Positions 8,135 through 17,343 of a stretch of DNA of 64,000 bases are shown here, piece after piece. Position 1 is the first letter of the stretch. Each line of letters starts with the position of its first letter. The DNA lies in NCBI RefSeq assembly GCF_001424835.1, contig NZ_LMCQ01000001.1, positions 94,284 to 158,283 of the forward strand, in the 5' to 3' direction. This DNA comes from Variovorax sp. Root318D1. GTDB taxonomy: Bacteria; Pseudomonadota; Gammaproteobacteria; Burkholderiales; Burkholderiaceae_C. The notes beneath the pieces are model-generated. The model was not told the origin of the DNA. It saw only the letters and a program-made list of their open reading frames with translations, and searched no databases. Position numbers and translations under genes: made by a program.

Positions 8135-9061
8135 ATGGAACTCCGCCAACTCCGGTATTTCGTGAAAGTCTGCGAACTTCGCAGCATGGGTCGCGCCGCC
8201 ATCGAGCTTGGCGTGGTGACATCCGCGCTGAGCCAGCAGATCAGTCGGCTGGAGAGCGAGCTCAGTACCCGGCTGCTCCAGCGCAGCAGCACCGGCGTCA
8301 GCCCCACCGACGCGGGCGTGGCTTTCCTGCAGCAGGCCCAACTCACGCTGCGGCATGCCGACGAGGCCATGCGCGCGGCGCAGCAAGCACGCCTGTCTGG
8401 CCATGTGAGCGTGGGCCTGCCACCGACCACGGCCTCAGTGCTCGGCCTGCCGCTGATGCAGGCCATGCGCGCGCGTTACCCGGACGTGCGGCTGCACTTG
8501 GTGGAGTCCCTGTCGGGCAACCTTGCCAGCATGCTGCAGGGCCGCCAGCTCGACTTGGCCGTGCTGTTCGAGACCGCCACGGCTCGCCGCTGGAGCATAG
8601 AGCCCCTGCTCGACGAGAAACTTTTCGTGCTCGCCGCTGCCTCGCTAGCACAAAGGCCCGCGGGCACGAAGGTGCGGCTGGCTCAGCTCGCCGATGTGCC
8701 GTTGATCATGCCGAGCGCTGGACACGGCCTGCGCGCCACGCTCACCGCCGCCTTCGCCCGTGCGCGCATAGTGCCGCGGATCGTGGCCGAGATCGATGGC
8801 CTGGCCCTGCTGATGGATGCCGTGCGCGCCGGCCTGGGCGCGACGATCCAGCCCGGGGCTGCCATCGCGCGGCAAGGTCCCCACGGGGTACACAGCAGCC
8901 AGATCATCGACGCCCATGTGGGTCGGCGCAGCCTGCTGGTCAGCCTGTCGGACGACGAATTGTCACCGGCTGCGCTGGCCACGCGGGTGGTGATGGCGGA
9001 CACCGCACGCACGCTGGTGCGCGAGGGCCGCTGGATCGGCGCCAGTCTTCACGAAAACTGA
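8135..9061 (+). CDS. tcuR: LysR-family regulator of the tricarballylate genes (TcuR-like)
   Basis: 308 residues. Starts MELRQLRYFVKVCELRSMGR with a LysR helix-turn-helix (VVTSALSQQISRLESELSTR), then the effector domain. Upstream in-frame ATG 8105 would add ten unusual residues, so 8135 is preferred. It is read in the same direction as the tricarballylate dehydrogenase gene, 77 bp upstream of it, as in tcuR-tcuABC loci of enterobacteria. It is therefore the likely tricarballylate-responsive regulator. The name rests on context more than on residues specific to TcuR. Confidence 0.78.
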   Translation: MELRQLRYFVKVCELRSMGRAAIELGVVTSALSQQISRLESELSTRLLQRSSTGVSPTDAGVAFLQQAQLTLRHADEAMRAAQQARLSGHVSVGLPPTTASVLGLPLMQAMRARYPDVRLHLVESLSGNLASMLQGRQLDLAVLFETATARRWSIEPLLDEKLFVLAAASLAQRPAGTKVRLAQLADVPLIMPSAGHGLRATLTAAFARARIVPRIVAEIDGLALLMDAVRAGLGATIQPGAAIARQGPHGVHSSQIIDAHVGRRSLLVSLSDDELSPAALATRVVMADTARTLVREGRWIGASLHEN

Positions 9062-9138
9062 ACACCTGTTGCTCGGCATCGCCTTTCGCTGGGAGGGCCG
9101 GGTGCCTAAAGTCTCCTGACCCACAAGGAGACAAAGCA

Positions 9139-10563
9139 ATGAGCGATGTGCAGGTTGAGGTTCTGGTCATAGGAGGCGGCAATGCCGCACTCTGCGCCGC
9201 GCTGATGGCGCGTGAAGCCGGTGCCAGCGTGCTGCTGCTGGAGGCCGCGCCGAAGGCCTGGCGCGGCGGAAATTCGCAGCACACACGTAACCTGCGCTGC
9301 ATGCACGACGCGCCGCAGGACGTGCTGGTCGAAGCCTATCCGGAAGAAGAGTACTGGCAGGACCTGCTGAAGGTGACCGGTGGCCTGACTGATGAACACC
9401 TGGCCCGCTTGGTAATCCGTGCCTCGTCGACCTGCCGCAACTGGATGCGCCGCCACGGCGTGCACTTCCAGCCGCCGCTCTCGGGTGCGCTGCACGTGGC
9501 GCGGACCAATGCCTTCTTCATGGGCGGCGGCAAGGCACTGGTAAACGCGTACTACCGCAGCGCCGAAGCGCTCGGCGTGCAGATCCGCTACGACACGCCC
9601 GTCGCCTCCGTCGAGCTCGACGGCGACCGCTTCCTGGCTGTGCGCACCGAGGCCGGCGAGCGCATCGAAGCGAAGAGCTGCGTGCTCGCCTCCGGCGGTT
9701 TTGAATCGAACCGCGAATGGCTGCGGCAAGCCTGGGGCCAGAACGAGCGCGGCGAGTGGCCCGCCGACAACTTCCTGATCCGCGGCACGCGCTTCAACCA
9801 GGGTGTGCTGCTCAAGCAGATGATCGACGCCGGTGCAGAAGCCATCGGCGATCCGTCGCAGGGCCACATGGTGGCCATCGACGCGCGTGCGCCGCTCTAC
9901 GACGGCGGCATCTGCACCCGCATCGACTGCGTGTCCCTGGGCGTCGTGGTCAACCGGGAGGCGCGACGCTTCTACGACGAGGGCGAGGACTTCTGGCCGA
10001 AGCGCTACGCCATCTGGGGACGCCTGGTGGCGCAGCAGCCGGCACAGGTGGCCTATTCCATCATCGACCAGAAGGCGATCGGCCGCTTCATGCCGCCGGT
10101 CTTCCCGGGCACCGTCGCCGAGACGCTGCCCGAATTGTCACGCCGGCTCGGTCTGGACGAGGCGACCTTTCTCCGCACCATCGCCGACTACAACGCGGCC
10201 TGCCGCGTCGGCCGCTTCGACCACACCGCGCTGGACGACTGCCACACGGAAGGGGTGGCACCCGCCAAATCCCATTGGGCGCGGCCCATCGACACCGCGC
10301 CTTTCCACGCCTACCCGCTGCGCCCGGGCATCACCTTCACCTACCTAGGCTTGAAGGTGGACGACAGCGCCGCCGTCCGCTTTGGCGACCGGCCCAGTCC
10401 CAATCTCTTCGTCGCCGGCGAAATGATGGCCGGCAACGTGCTCGGCAAGGGCTACACCGCAGGCGTTGGCATGAGCATCGGCACAGCCTTCGGCCGCATC
10501 GCCGGCACACGGGCCGCAGCCGCGGCCCTGCAGCAGAAAGAGTCCCACCATGCAATCGCTTGA
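9139..10563 (+). CDS. tcuA: FAD-dependent tricarballylate dehydrogenase
   Basis: 474 residues. The N-terminal FAD dinucleotide fold ([19 protein letters not shown], ending in an acidic LLLLEA) and the C-terminal flavin motif ([21 protein letters not shown]) are those of the succinate dehydrogenase/fumarate reductase flavoprotein family. TcuA oxidises tricarballylate to cis-aconitate and passes electrons to TcuB. The ATG at 9139 has AAGGAG nine bases upstream. The gene overlaps tcuB by 14 bp, indicating translational coupling. Soluble cytoplasmic protein, expected to sit at the membrane with TcuB. Confidence 0.88.
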   Translation: MSDVQVEVLVIGGGNAALCAALMAREAGASVLLLEAAPKAWRGGNSQHTRNLRCMHDAPQDVLVEAYPEEEYWQDLLKVTGGLTDEHLARLVIRASSTCRNWMRRHGVHFQPPLSGALHVARTNAFFMGGGKALVNAYYRSAEALGVQIRYDTPVASVELDGDRFLAVRTEAGERIEAKSCVLASGGFESNREWLRQAWGQNERGEWPADNFLIRGTRFNQGVLLKQMIDAGAEAIGDPSQGHMVAIDARAPLYDGGICTRIDCVSLGVVVNREARRFYDEGEDFWPKRYAIWGRLVAQQPAQVAYSIIDQKAIGRFMPPVFPGTVAETLPELSRRLGLDEATFLRTIADYNAACRVGRFDHTALDDCHTEGVAPAKSHWARPIDTAPFHAYPLRPGITFTYLGLKVDDSAAVRFGDRPSPNLFVAGEMMAGNVLGKGYTAGVGMSIGTAFGRIAGTRAAAAALQQKESHHAIA

Positions 10564-11734
10564 AGCCCTGGCACGCGAGGCGGTGTCGCTCGCTGACGGG
10601 TCGCGCCGCGTGATCCCAATCCTGTCGACTGTGGAGACCGAGGTCGGCCGGCAGATGCAGATCTGCAATGCCTGCCGCTATTGCGAAGGCTTCTGTGCGG
10701 TGTTCCCCGCCATGACGCGCAGGCTCGAATTCGGTAAGGCCGACATCCACTTCCTGGCCAACCTCTGCCACAACTGCGGCGCCTGCCTGCATGCCTGCCA
10801 GTACGCGCCGCCGCACGAGTTCGCGGTCAACGTGCCGAGGGCCATGGCCGCGGTGCGGGGCAAGACCTACGTGGACTACGCGTGGCCGCCCGTGCTTGGC
10901 GTGCTGTACCAGCGCAACGGGCTGACACTGTCTCTCGCGTTGGCGGCGGCGCTCGCGCTGTTCCTGGTGCTCGCTGCGACGTTGAAGGGCAGCCTGTGGG
11001 GTGCGGCATCCGGAGACAACTTCTACAGCGTGTTCCCGCACAACCTGCTGGTGAGCATGTTCGCGCCCGTGTTCCTGTTCGCCATGCTGGCGCTTGGCAT
11101 GGGCGTGCGGCGCTTCTGGCGCGACATAACGCCCGCGACCAGCGGCGCGCCGTTGAATCGGCCCGCGGCGGCCGAAGCCGCCGACGCTGTGCTGCGCCTC
11201 AAGTACCTCGATGGTGGCCATGGCGACGGCTGCCACAACGAAGACGACGCCTACACGATGGCACGCCGGCGCTTCCACCATCTCACCTTCTACGGCTTCA
11301 TGCTGTGCTTTGCCGCCACCAGCGTGGCCACGCTGTATCACTATGTCTTCGGTTGGGCCGCCCCCTACGCCCTGCCCAGCCTGCCGAAACTGCTCGGCGT
11401 GGGGGGTGGCATCGCACTGATGGTGGGCACGGCCGGCCTGTGGCGCCTGAACCGCAAGCGCCATCCCTTGCATGGCGATCAGACGCAGAAGCCCATGGAC
11501 CTCGGTTTCATCGCATTGCTATTCCTCACCAGCGCCAGCGGTTTGGCGCTGTGGCTCGGCCGCGGTACGCCCGCTCTGGCCTTGCTGCTGTGCCTGCACC
11601 TGGGGGCGGTGATGGCGCTGTTCGCCACCATGCCCTACGGCAAGTTCGGGCACGGCATCTTCCGCAGCGCCGCGCTGCTGCGCCATGCCGTCGAGAAGCG
11701 ACTGCCCAACCCCGTCGGCCTCGGCGCGGACTGA
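10550..11734 (+). CDS. tcuB: TcuB iron-sulfur/haem membrane protein, re-oxidises TcuA
   Basis: 394 residues. The N-terminal soluble part has two iron-sulfur clusters of cysteines ([15 protein letters not shown] at about 39-53 and [15 protein letters not shown] at about 73-87), typical of two [4Fe-4S] centres. Several membrane helices with histidines follow (about 118-390). In the characterised tcu system this protein takes electrons from the flavin of TcuA and passes them to the quinone pool. Its position directly after tcuA supports this. Confidence 0.88.
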   Translation: MQSLEALAREAVSLADGSRRVIPILSTVETEVGRQMQICNACRYCEGFCAVFPAMTRRLEFGKADIHFLANLCHNCGACLHACQYAPPHEFAVNVPRAMAAVRGKTYVDYAWPPVLGVLYQRNGLTLSLALAAALALFLVLAATLKGSLWGAASGDNFYSVFPHNLLVSMFAPVFLFAMLALGMGVRRFWRDITPATSGAPLNRPAAAEAADAVLRLKYLDGGHGDGCHNEDDAYTMARRRFHHLTFYGFMLCFAATSVATLYHYVFGWAAPYALPSLPKLLGVGGGIALMVGTAGLWRLNRKRHPLHGDQTQKPMDLGFIALLFLTSASGLALWLGRGTPALALLLCLHLGAVMALFATMPYGKFGHGIFRSAALLRHAVEKRLPNPVGLGAD

Positions 11735-11778
11735 CGCACCAACAACACCGGCAACAACACAACCCCAAGGAAACTCCG

Positions 11779-12753
11779 ATGAACAAACGACAACTTCTGC
11801 ATGCCACGGCCGCGGCCGCGGTGCTCTGCATGGCAGCGGCTACGCATGCCCAGGATTTCCCGCCGAAGAAGCCCGTCACCCTGGTGGTGGGCTTTGCCCC
11901 GGGCGGCGCGGCAGACGCGGCCGCACGCCTGATCGCCAAGAAGCTTGGCGAGGACGTCGGCCAGACGGTGATCGTCGACAACAAGGCCGGTGCTGGTGGC
12001 AACATCGCACATCAGTACGTCGCCCACGGCCCGACCGACGGCTCGATGCTGCTGTTCGGTTCCATTGGCCCGCTGACCATTGCGCCCCATGTGATGAAGG
12101 TCGGCTACGACCCGTTCAAGGACCTCGCCGCGGTGTCGGGCGGGGTGAACTTCCCCAACGTGCTAGTGGTCCACAAGGGCCTGGGCGTGAAGGATCTGGC
12201 CGAATTCGTGGCTCTTTCGAAGAAGAAGCCGGGCAGCGTCGACTTCGCATCAACCGGTGCCGGCTCGGCGTCCCACTTGGCCGGGGAACTGTTCAACCAG
12301 CGCGCCAACATCGACATGGTGCATGTGCCCTACAAAGGCGGCGCTCCGGCACTGCAGGACCTGCTGGGCCAGCGCATCGCCTCGTACTTCTCGGCGCCGC
12401 CGACGGCATTGCCCCATGTTGAAGCCGGCAACGTGATCCCGCTGGCCACCACTGGCCTGACGCGGCCGGCCTACATGCCCAACATCCCGACCGTGGCCGA
12501 GTCGGGCTATCTGGGCTTCGAGGCACTGAATTGGTACGCCTTCGTTGCTCCCGGCAAGACGTCCGTGGCCATCCTGGAGCGCTGGAACCAGGCCATCGTG
12601 AAGGTGCTGGCCGACCCCGGCGTGAAGGAGGCGCTGAACAAGCACGGCTTGACTCCGCAGCCGACCACCCGCGCCCAGCTCACTGATTTCATGAAGAGGG
12701 AGGACGCTAAGTGGAGCGCTATCGTGCGCGAACGGAAGATCACCGCAAACTAG
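11779..12753 (+). CDS. Bug (TctC)-family periplasmic receptor of the tricarballylate locus
   Basis: 324 residues with a Sec signal peptide (MNKRQLLHATAAAAVLCMAA, cleavage after HAQ). It has the Bug features VVGFAPGGAADAAARLIAKK, VDNKAGAGGNIA and HVPYKGGAPALQDL. In enterobacterial tcu loci the transporter is the MFS protein TcuC; here a Bug receptor takes that place, so tricarballylate uptake probably uses a tripartite system whose membrane subunits are encoded elsewhere. RBS AAGGAA lies six bases before ATG 11779. Confidence 0.85.
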   Translation: MNKRQLLHATAAAAVLCMAAATHAQDFPPKKPVTLVVGFAPGGAADAAARLIAKKLGEDVGQTVIVDNKAGAGGNIAHQYVAHGPTDGSMLLFGSIGPLTIAPHVMKVGYDPFKDLAAVSGGVNFPNVLVVHKGLGVKDLAEFVALSKKKPGSVDFASTGAGSASHLAGELFNQRANIDMVHVPYKGGAPALQDLLGQRIASYFSAPPTALPHVEAGNVIPLATTGLTRPAYMPNIPTVAESGYLGFEALNWYAFVAPGKTSVAILERWNQAIVKVLADPGVKEALNKHGLTPQPTTRAQLTDFMKREDAKWSAIVRERKITAN

Positions 12754-12783
12754 ATCTTGGGTGGTGAGGCGCGAAGCGCGGCC

Positions 12784-13080
12784 TCAGGGAGCCCCTGCGA
12801 TCGCGAGCCACGCGCTGGCGACCAGCGTCTCACCCGCCGCAGCCAGCAGCCCACCGACCAGCCACTTCAGGGTGCGCGGATTCAGCTTATTCGGCAGCCG
12901 GTGGTGTACGCGTGTCACGCCCCAGACCACCGGCATCGCACAGGCGGCGAGCAACGCCGAACGCCACGAGAAGTGTCCCGTCGGCACCACGATGACCAGT
13001 CACACCAGCGAGTTCAACGCGAACATCAGGAGCAGCGCGCGGCGTACCAGCTCGCGCTCCGGGCTGGCATCGGAGAGCAT
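12784..13080 (-). pseudogene. Broken TauE/SafE-type permease, C-terminal remnant with in-frame stop
   Basis: Reading leftward from an ATG at 13080, the frame gives MLSDASPERELVRRALLLMF then ALNSLV, a TGA (13000-13002), and continues in the same frame LVIVVPTGHFSWRSALLAAC ... LVGGLLAAAGETLVASAWL. This is the last two or three helices of a sulfite-exporter (TauE/SafE) membrane protein. Both sides of the stop fit the family, which argues for a nonsense mutation in a fragment that has also lost its N-terminal half. The flanks are tcu and MarR genes with no related function. Confidence 0.6.
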
Positions 13081-13098
13081 CGCTTGCACCGGTGCGGG

Positions 13099-13647
13099 TC
13101 AGTCAGTACACGGGGCGCGGTCTTCTTGCCTGTATGCGGCCAGGAACGCATCGGAAGACACCTGATCGGCCAGAGCTCTCAATTTCGCAGCCGAGTCGGG
13201 ACCTAGCACGGCCTCCACCCGGTCATTGGCTGCGGCCCAGTGCGCGACGGCCTTTGACATCTTGGCTTTGCCCCGCGGGGTGAGAACTCCGTGCTTGGTC
13301 CGCCGGTCCTTGGCGTCGAGGCGCAGCTCGACCATGCCATCGCGCACCAATGGGCGAAGCGCATGGGTGAGGGCAGAGAGCTGGATCGCGAGCCGGCCTG
13401 CCAGGTCCTGCAGCGTGGGTCCTTGCTGATCAGGACCCATGAGCTTGTGTATTTCTGCCATGAGCCCGAGCTGCGTGGCCTTGAGGTCCAGCGGCGCCAG
13501 CGCTTCGTCGTACAGCTGCCCGAGCCGGCGTGCGGCGAGGCGCAGGGCCGTGTTCGTGCAGACCCGTCCGCCCAGGATGTCCTGCTCATGTTCCCCGGGC
13601 TTGTTCCGGGTGCGTTTGGCGTCGACAGGCGTGGTGGTGATTCCCAT
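13099..13647 (-). CDS. MarR-family transcriptional regulator
   Basis: 182 residues with a winged helix-turn-helix (about 70-140: TLQDLAGRLAIQLSALTHAL ... LVRDGMVELRLDAKDRRTKH, the latter being the MarR wing with the Asp-x-Arg motif). There is one Cys near the N-terminus (RVCTNTALRL, residue 30) in a position where redox-sensing OhrR/MarR proteins often have one. It is divergent from the SDR gene, and the gap between them carries two TTGAGC(C/A)CTCAA boxes. It probably represses the SDR/Old Yellow Enzyme unit and itself. Confidence 0.87.
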   Translation of the reverse strand: MGITTTPVDAKRTRNKPGEHEQDILGGRVCTNTALRLAARRLGQLYDEALAPLDLKATQLGLMAEIHKLMGPDQQGPTLQDLAGRLAIQLSALTHALRPLVRDGMVELRLDAKDRRTKHGVLTPRGKAKMSKAVAHWAAANDRVEAVLGPDSAAKLRALADQVSSDAFLAAYRQEDRAPCTD

Positions 13648-13705
13648 GATCAGAAAATGGTTGAGTGCCGAACCATCGGCAGGCGGCTGCGGTTCAAACC
13701 TACAT

Positions 13706-13738
13706 TTGAGCCCTCAACTTGTTTAGTTGAGCACTCAA
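13706..13738. promoter_or_regulatory. Tandem MarR-type operators
   Basis: Two copies of a 12-bp palindromic box: TTGAG-CC-CTCAA at 13706-13717 and TTGAG-CA-CTCAA at 13727-13738. They are 21 bp apart centre to centre (two helical turns) and lie just upstream of the SDR start (13758). The middle also forms CTCAACT-N5-AGTTGAG (13713-13731). MarR dimers bind palindromes of about this size, so the divergent MarR protein is the likely ligand. Confidence 0.68.
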
Positions 13739-13757
13739 TTTTATTCGAAAGCCTTCA

Positions 13758-14558
13758 ATGACAACTCCCAACTCCAAGAAAGTCGCCCTTGTCACGGGGG
13801 CTTCCTCCGGCATCGGCGCCGTGTATGCGGATCGCCTGGCGGCGCGCGGATACGACCTGATTCTGGTCGCTCGGCGAGCCGACCGCCTCGAAGCCCTGTG
13901 CGCGCAGGTTTCGAAGGCGCACGGTATCAAAGCCGAAGCGATCGTGGCGGATTTGACCCAGGACGAAGACTTGGCACGGATCGAGGCGATCCTGTCCACC
14001 AACGCCGACCTGCGCGTGCTGGTGAACAACGCCGGCATTGCGCGGCTCGGACCGGTGGCCCAGCGATCCGCGGGCGATGCGCTGTCCCAGATCGCCCTCA
14101 ACATCACAGCGTTGACGCGCCTGAGCCAAGCGGTCGTGCCGGCCTTCATCGCGCGAAAAGAGGGGGTGATCATCAACATCGCGTCCGTGCTGGCTATCCA
14201 TTCGCTGCCCATCAGCGCCGTCTACAGCGGCACCAAGGCCTTCGTGCTGCAGTACAGCCGGGGTCTGCAGGAAGAGCTGGCCGGCACCGGCGTGAAGGTC
14301 CAACTGGTCCTGCCGGCATCGACTGCCACCGAGATCTGGGATCTGTCGGGCGTGCCATTGGCGGCCCTCAACAAGGACGCCTTGATGACGACCGAGCACA
14401 TGGTCGATGCGGCGCTTGCGGGATGGGACCAGGGCGAAACGATCACGTGGCCATCTGTCGCCGATGCAGCGCTGTGGGGAAAGTACGAGGCAGCCCGCTC
14501 CGAACTGTTCGCTGCCACCCAGGTCGGAACGCCGGCCCCGCGCTACCTCATGGGCTGA
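13758..14558 (+). CDS. Short-chain dehydrogenase/reductase
   Basis: 266-residue classical SDR. The cofactor motif TGASSGIG is at residues 13-20, NNAG at 90-93, and the catalytic Ser143 with Tyr156-x3-Lys160 (YSGTK) is intact. The residue after the second beta strand is followed by Arg (VARRADRL), favouring NADP(H). Substrate unknown. It is followed after 65 bp by an Old Yellow Enzyme gene; a carbonyl reductase with an ene reductase suggests detoxification of unsaturated aldehydes or ketones under MarR control. Confidence 0.87.
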   Translation: MTTPNSKKVALVTGASSGIGAVYADRLAARGYDLILVARRADRLEALCAQVSKAHGIKAEAIVADLTQDEDLARIEAILSTNADLRVLVNNAGIARLGPVAQRSAGDALSQIALNITALTRLSQAVVPAFIARKEGVIINIASVLAIHSLPISAVYSGTKAFVLQYSRGLQEELAGTGVKVQLVLPASTATEIWDLSGVPLAALNKDALMTTEHMVDAALAGWDQGETITWPSVADAALWGKYEAARSELFAATQVGTPAPRYLMG

Positions 14559-14623
14559 GCCTGCCAGTCCACGGCGCTCTGTTTTTTTCTCTTTCCTCTT
14601 TCCAATTCCTTCAGGACGAATCC

Positions 14624-15700
14624 ATGCTTTTCGACGCCTTCTCCCTGCGCGCCATTCCGCTCAAGAACCGTGCCGTGATGTCGCCGCTCACCCGCAGCCG
14701 TGCGGTGGACAACAACACGCCCAACAGCCTGATGGCCACCTACTACGCGCAGCGCGCGAGCGCCGGTCTCATCATCACGGAAGGCACCTCGCCGTCGCCC
14801 AACGGCCTGGGCTACGCCCGCATCCCCGGGCTGTTCAATGACGCGCAGGTGCAAGGCTGGAAGCTGGTGACCGACGCAGTGCATGCCAAGGGCGGCAAGA
14901 TCGTGGTTCAACTCATGCACACCGGCCGCGTGAGTCACCAGGCCAACCTGCCGGCCGGCGCCGAGGTGCTCAGCGCTTCAGCGGAAACTTCCCCGGGCCA
15001 GATGTGGACGGACACCCAAGGCAGCCAGCCGCATACGCCGCCGCGCGCCATGACCGAGGCCGACATCCAGACCGCGGTCGGCGAGTACGCGACGGCCGCG
15101 CGTCTTGCCATCGAAGCCGGCTTCGACGGCATCGAGCTGCACGCGGCCAACGGCTACCTGCTCGAGCAATTCCTGAACGCCAACATCAACCGCCGCACCG
15201 ATGGCTACGGCGGCACGGGGGAAGGGCGCAACCGGCTGGTGCTCGAGGTCGCCCGTGCGGCGGCGAAGGAGATCGGCGCCGACCGCGTGGGCATCCGCCT
15301 GTCGCCGCACGGCGTGTTCAACGGCGCCGGCGCCTTTGAAGGTGTGGACGAACAGTACCTCACGCTGGTGAAGGAGCTCTCCGCGCTCGGCCTCATGTAC
15401 GTTCACGTACTGGACCATTCAGCAATCGGGGCCCCACCGGTCCCGGCGAAGCTGAAGGTCGACCTGAAGGCGGCGTTCGACGGCCCCTTCATCCTCGCCG
15501 GCGGCCTCGACAAGGCCAGCGCACAACTGGCGCTGCGCGAAGGCCGCGCGGACCTGGCGGCCATGGGCAGGGCTTTCCTCGCCAACCCCGACCTGGTGGA
15601 CCGCATGCGTCAGGACGCGCCGTTGAACGCGCCTGCTCCGGACACGTTCTACACGCCCGGTGCCAAGGGCTACACGGACTATCCGGCGCTTGCCGGCTAA
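14624..15700 (+). CDS. Old Yellow Enzyme family alkene reductase (NemA-like)
   Basis: 358-residue FMN TIM-barrel protein that reduces activated C=C bonds with NAD(P)H. The substrate-binding His173/Asn176 pair (HAANGYLLEQF) and the proton donor Tyr178 are present, followed by the family signature NRRTDGYGG. FMN phosphate-binding segments appear near FILAGGLD and AAMGRAFLANPDL. It starts at ATG 14624, with AGGA seven bases upstream. It is likely co-transcribed with the SDR gene under the MarR operators. N-ethylmaleimide reductase or xenobiotic reductase activity is typical of the subgroup. Confidence 0.88.
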   Translation: MLFDAFSLRAIPLKNRAVMSPLTRSRAVDNNTPNSLMATYYAQRASAGLIITEGTSPSPNGLGYARIPGLFNDAQVQGWKLVTDAVHAKGGKIVVQLMHTGRVSHQANLPAGAEVLSASAETSPGQMWTDTQGSQPHTPPRAMTEADIQTAVGEYATAARLAIEAGFDGIELHAANGYLLEQFLNANINRRTDGYGGTGEGRNRLVLEVARAAAKEIGADRVGIRLSPHGVFNGAGAFEGVDEQYLTLVKELSALGLMYVHVLDHSAIGAPPVPAKLKVDLKAAFDGPFILAGGLDKASAQLALREGRADLAAMGRAFLANPDLVDRMRQDAPLNAPAPDTFYTPGAKGYTDYPALAG

Positions 15701-15724
15701 GCGACGAAGCGCCCCCGAGGAGGC

Positions 15725-17203
15725 TCAGAGCCCGCCCTGGCAGAGGTACTTGGTGTGCATGTAGTCGTCCAGCCCATGCACCGAGCCTTCGCGGCCGTAG
15801 CCTGATTCCTTCACACCGCCGAAGGGAGCGGCCTCGGCGGCCAGCGCGCCTTCATTGATGCCGACGATGCCCGATTCGAGCGCCTCTGCCACGCGCCAGA
15901 TGCGTCGCACGTCGGTCGAATAGAAGTAGGCGGCCAGGCCGAAGGGCGTGTCGTTGGCAGCCGCGATCACCTCGGCCTCGGTGTCGAAGCGCGTGACCGG
16001 CACCACGGGTCCGAAAGTTTCTTCGCAGCTGCACTCCATGGTCGGGTCTGCATTCACCAGCACGGTGGGTGCGTAGTAGTTGGGGCCGTCGCAGCGCGCG
16101 GAGCGCAGCCGCTCGCCGCCGACCACGACGCGTGCGCCGCGGGCCACCGCGTCGCGCACGTGGCGTTCGATCTTCTCGACCGCGCGCGCATTGATCATCG
16201 GGCCGATCTGCGAATCCGGTTCGGTGGCAGGGCCGACCTTGAGCGCGCCGACCCGGGCCGCGAGCTTGTCGACGAAGGCGTCGTGCACCTTGGCCTGCAC
16301 GAACACGCGATTCGGGCACACGCAGGTCTGGCCGCCGTTGCGGAACTTGGCGGCCATGAGGCCTTCGACCGCGGCATCGACGTCGGCATCTTCGAACACG
16401 ATGAAGGGCGCATTGCCGCCCAGCTCGAGCGACAGTTTCTTGAGCGTGTCGGCCGAGGCGCGCGCCAGGTGCTTGCCCACCGGCGTGGAGCCGGTGAAGC
16501 TGATCTTGCGCACCCGCGCATCGGCCAGCCACACGTCGACCACCTCGGGCGTGCGCTCGCGCGAAGCGGTCACGATGTTGAGCACGCCCGGCGGCACGCC
16601 GGCTTCCTCGGCCAGCTTCACGAGGGCGAGCGAAGTCAGCGGCGTGTCCTCGGCCGGCTTGCACACCACGGTGCAGCCCGCGGCGAGCGCGGGCGCGATC
16701 TTGCGCGCGATCATCGCGGCGGGAAAGTTCCATGGCGTGATCGCGGCAACCACGCCGACCGGCTCCTTCAGCGCGAGCATGCGGCGGCCCGTGACCGGCG
16801 CGGGAATCACGTCGCCATTGGCGCGTGTGGCTTCTTCGCCGAACCACTCGACGTAGCTGGCCGCATAGGCCACTTCGCCGCGGCCCTCGGCCAGCGGTTT
16901 GCCTTGTTCGCGCGAGATGAGGCGGCCCAGGTCTTCCTGATGCGCCAGCATGAGGTCGTTCCAGCGCTTGAGAATCTGCGCGCGCTGCTTGGCCGGCACG
17001 GCGCGCCAGGCGGGAAAGGCGGCATGAGCGGCAGCGACCGCGGCGCGCGCGTCGGCGGCCGTGCCGTCTGGCACGGTTGCGAAGACGGTATCGGTGGCGG
17101 GGTCGGTCACGTCGAGGCGGCGGCCATCGCTGGCATCGCGCCATTCGGCGCCGATGAGTTGGCGGCCGGGCAGCAGGTCCTGGCGTTCAAGTGTCAGAGT
17201 CAT
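15725..17203 (-). CDS. gabD: Succinate-semialdehyde dehydrogenase-type aldehyde dehydrogenase
   Basis: 492 residues. Aldehyde dehydrogenase active site complete: Asn159 (TPWNF), Glu260 (LELGG) and Cys294 in GQTCVCPNR. The Cys-x-Cys arrangement around the nucleophile is characteristic of succinate/glutarate semialdehyde dehydrogenases. The frame is open upstream to 17365, but that part lies in a GC-rich intergenic repeat, so ATG 17203 is used; no strong RBS is seen there. It lies downstream of, and in the same direction as, the D-malate dehydrogenase and ABC transporter genes, and may oxidise the semialdehyde formed after deamination of the imported compound. Confidence 0.84.
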   Translation of the reverse strand: MTLTLERQDLLPGRQLIGAEWRDASDGRRLDVTDPATDTVFATVPDGTAADARAAVAAAHAAFPAWRAVPAKQRAQILKRWNDLMLAHQEDLGRLISREQGKPLAEGRGEVAYAASYVEWFGEEATRANGDVIPAPVTGRRMLALKEPVGVVAAITPWNFPAAMIARKIAPALAAGCTVVCKPAEDTPLTSLALVKLAEEAGVPPGVLNIVTASRERTPEVVDVWLADARVRKISFTGSTPVGKHLARASADTLKKLSLELGGNAPFIVFEDADVDAAVEGLMAAKFRNGGQTCVCPNRVFVQAKVHDAFVDKLAARVGALKVGPATEPDSQIGPMINARAVEKIERHVRDAVARGARVVVGGERLRSARCDGPNYYAPTVLVNADPTMECSCEETFGPVVPVTRFDTEAEVIAAANDTPFGLAAYFYSTDVRRIWRVAEALESGIVGINEGALAAEAAPFGGVKESGYGREGSVHGLDDYMHTKYLCQGGL

Positions 17204-17253
17204 GGTTGATTCAGGGTTCGTTGAGTTTGGCAAGGAGGTCCCTTCCAGGAACA

Positions 17254-17343
17254 CCGCGGAACCGGCTTTGCCGGGCCGCTGGTGTTGCCCCCGGAGAGGG
17301 GGGTGGCGTAGCGACACGAAGTGCGCGAAGCCTGGGGGTGAGT
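17254..17343. repeat. GC-rich intergenic repeat (Variovorax-type)
   Basis: A noncoding stretch rich in CCCCC/GGGGG blocks, including on the reverse strand CACCCCCAGGCTTCGCGC, then CACTTCGTGTCGC and CCCCGGAG. The same style of element recurs at 32490-32562 (CCCCCACGCT...CACTTCGTTTGCTGCCCCCC). I associate such elements with Comamonadaceae genomes. It may form a stem and act as a terminator or spacer between the dmlA-like and dehydrogenase genes. Confidence 0.5.

Noticed and set aside
8122..10563. 813-codon frame spanning the tcuR region and tcuA
   Set aside because: The first 339 codons are an out-of-frame reading of the LysR gene; the real tcuA start is ATG 9139 with AAGGAG upstream.
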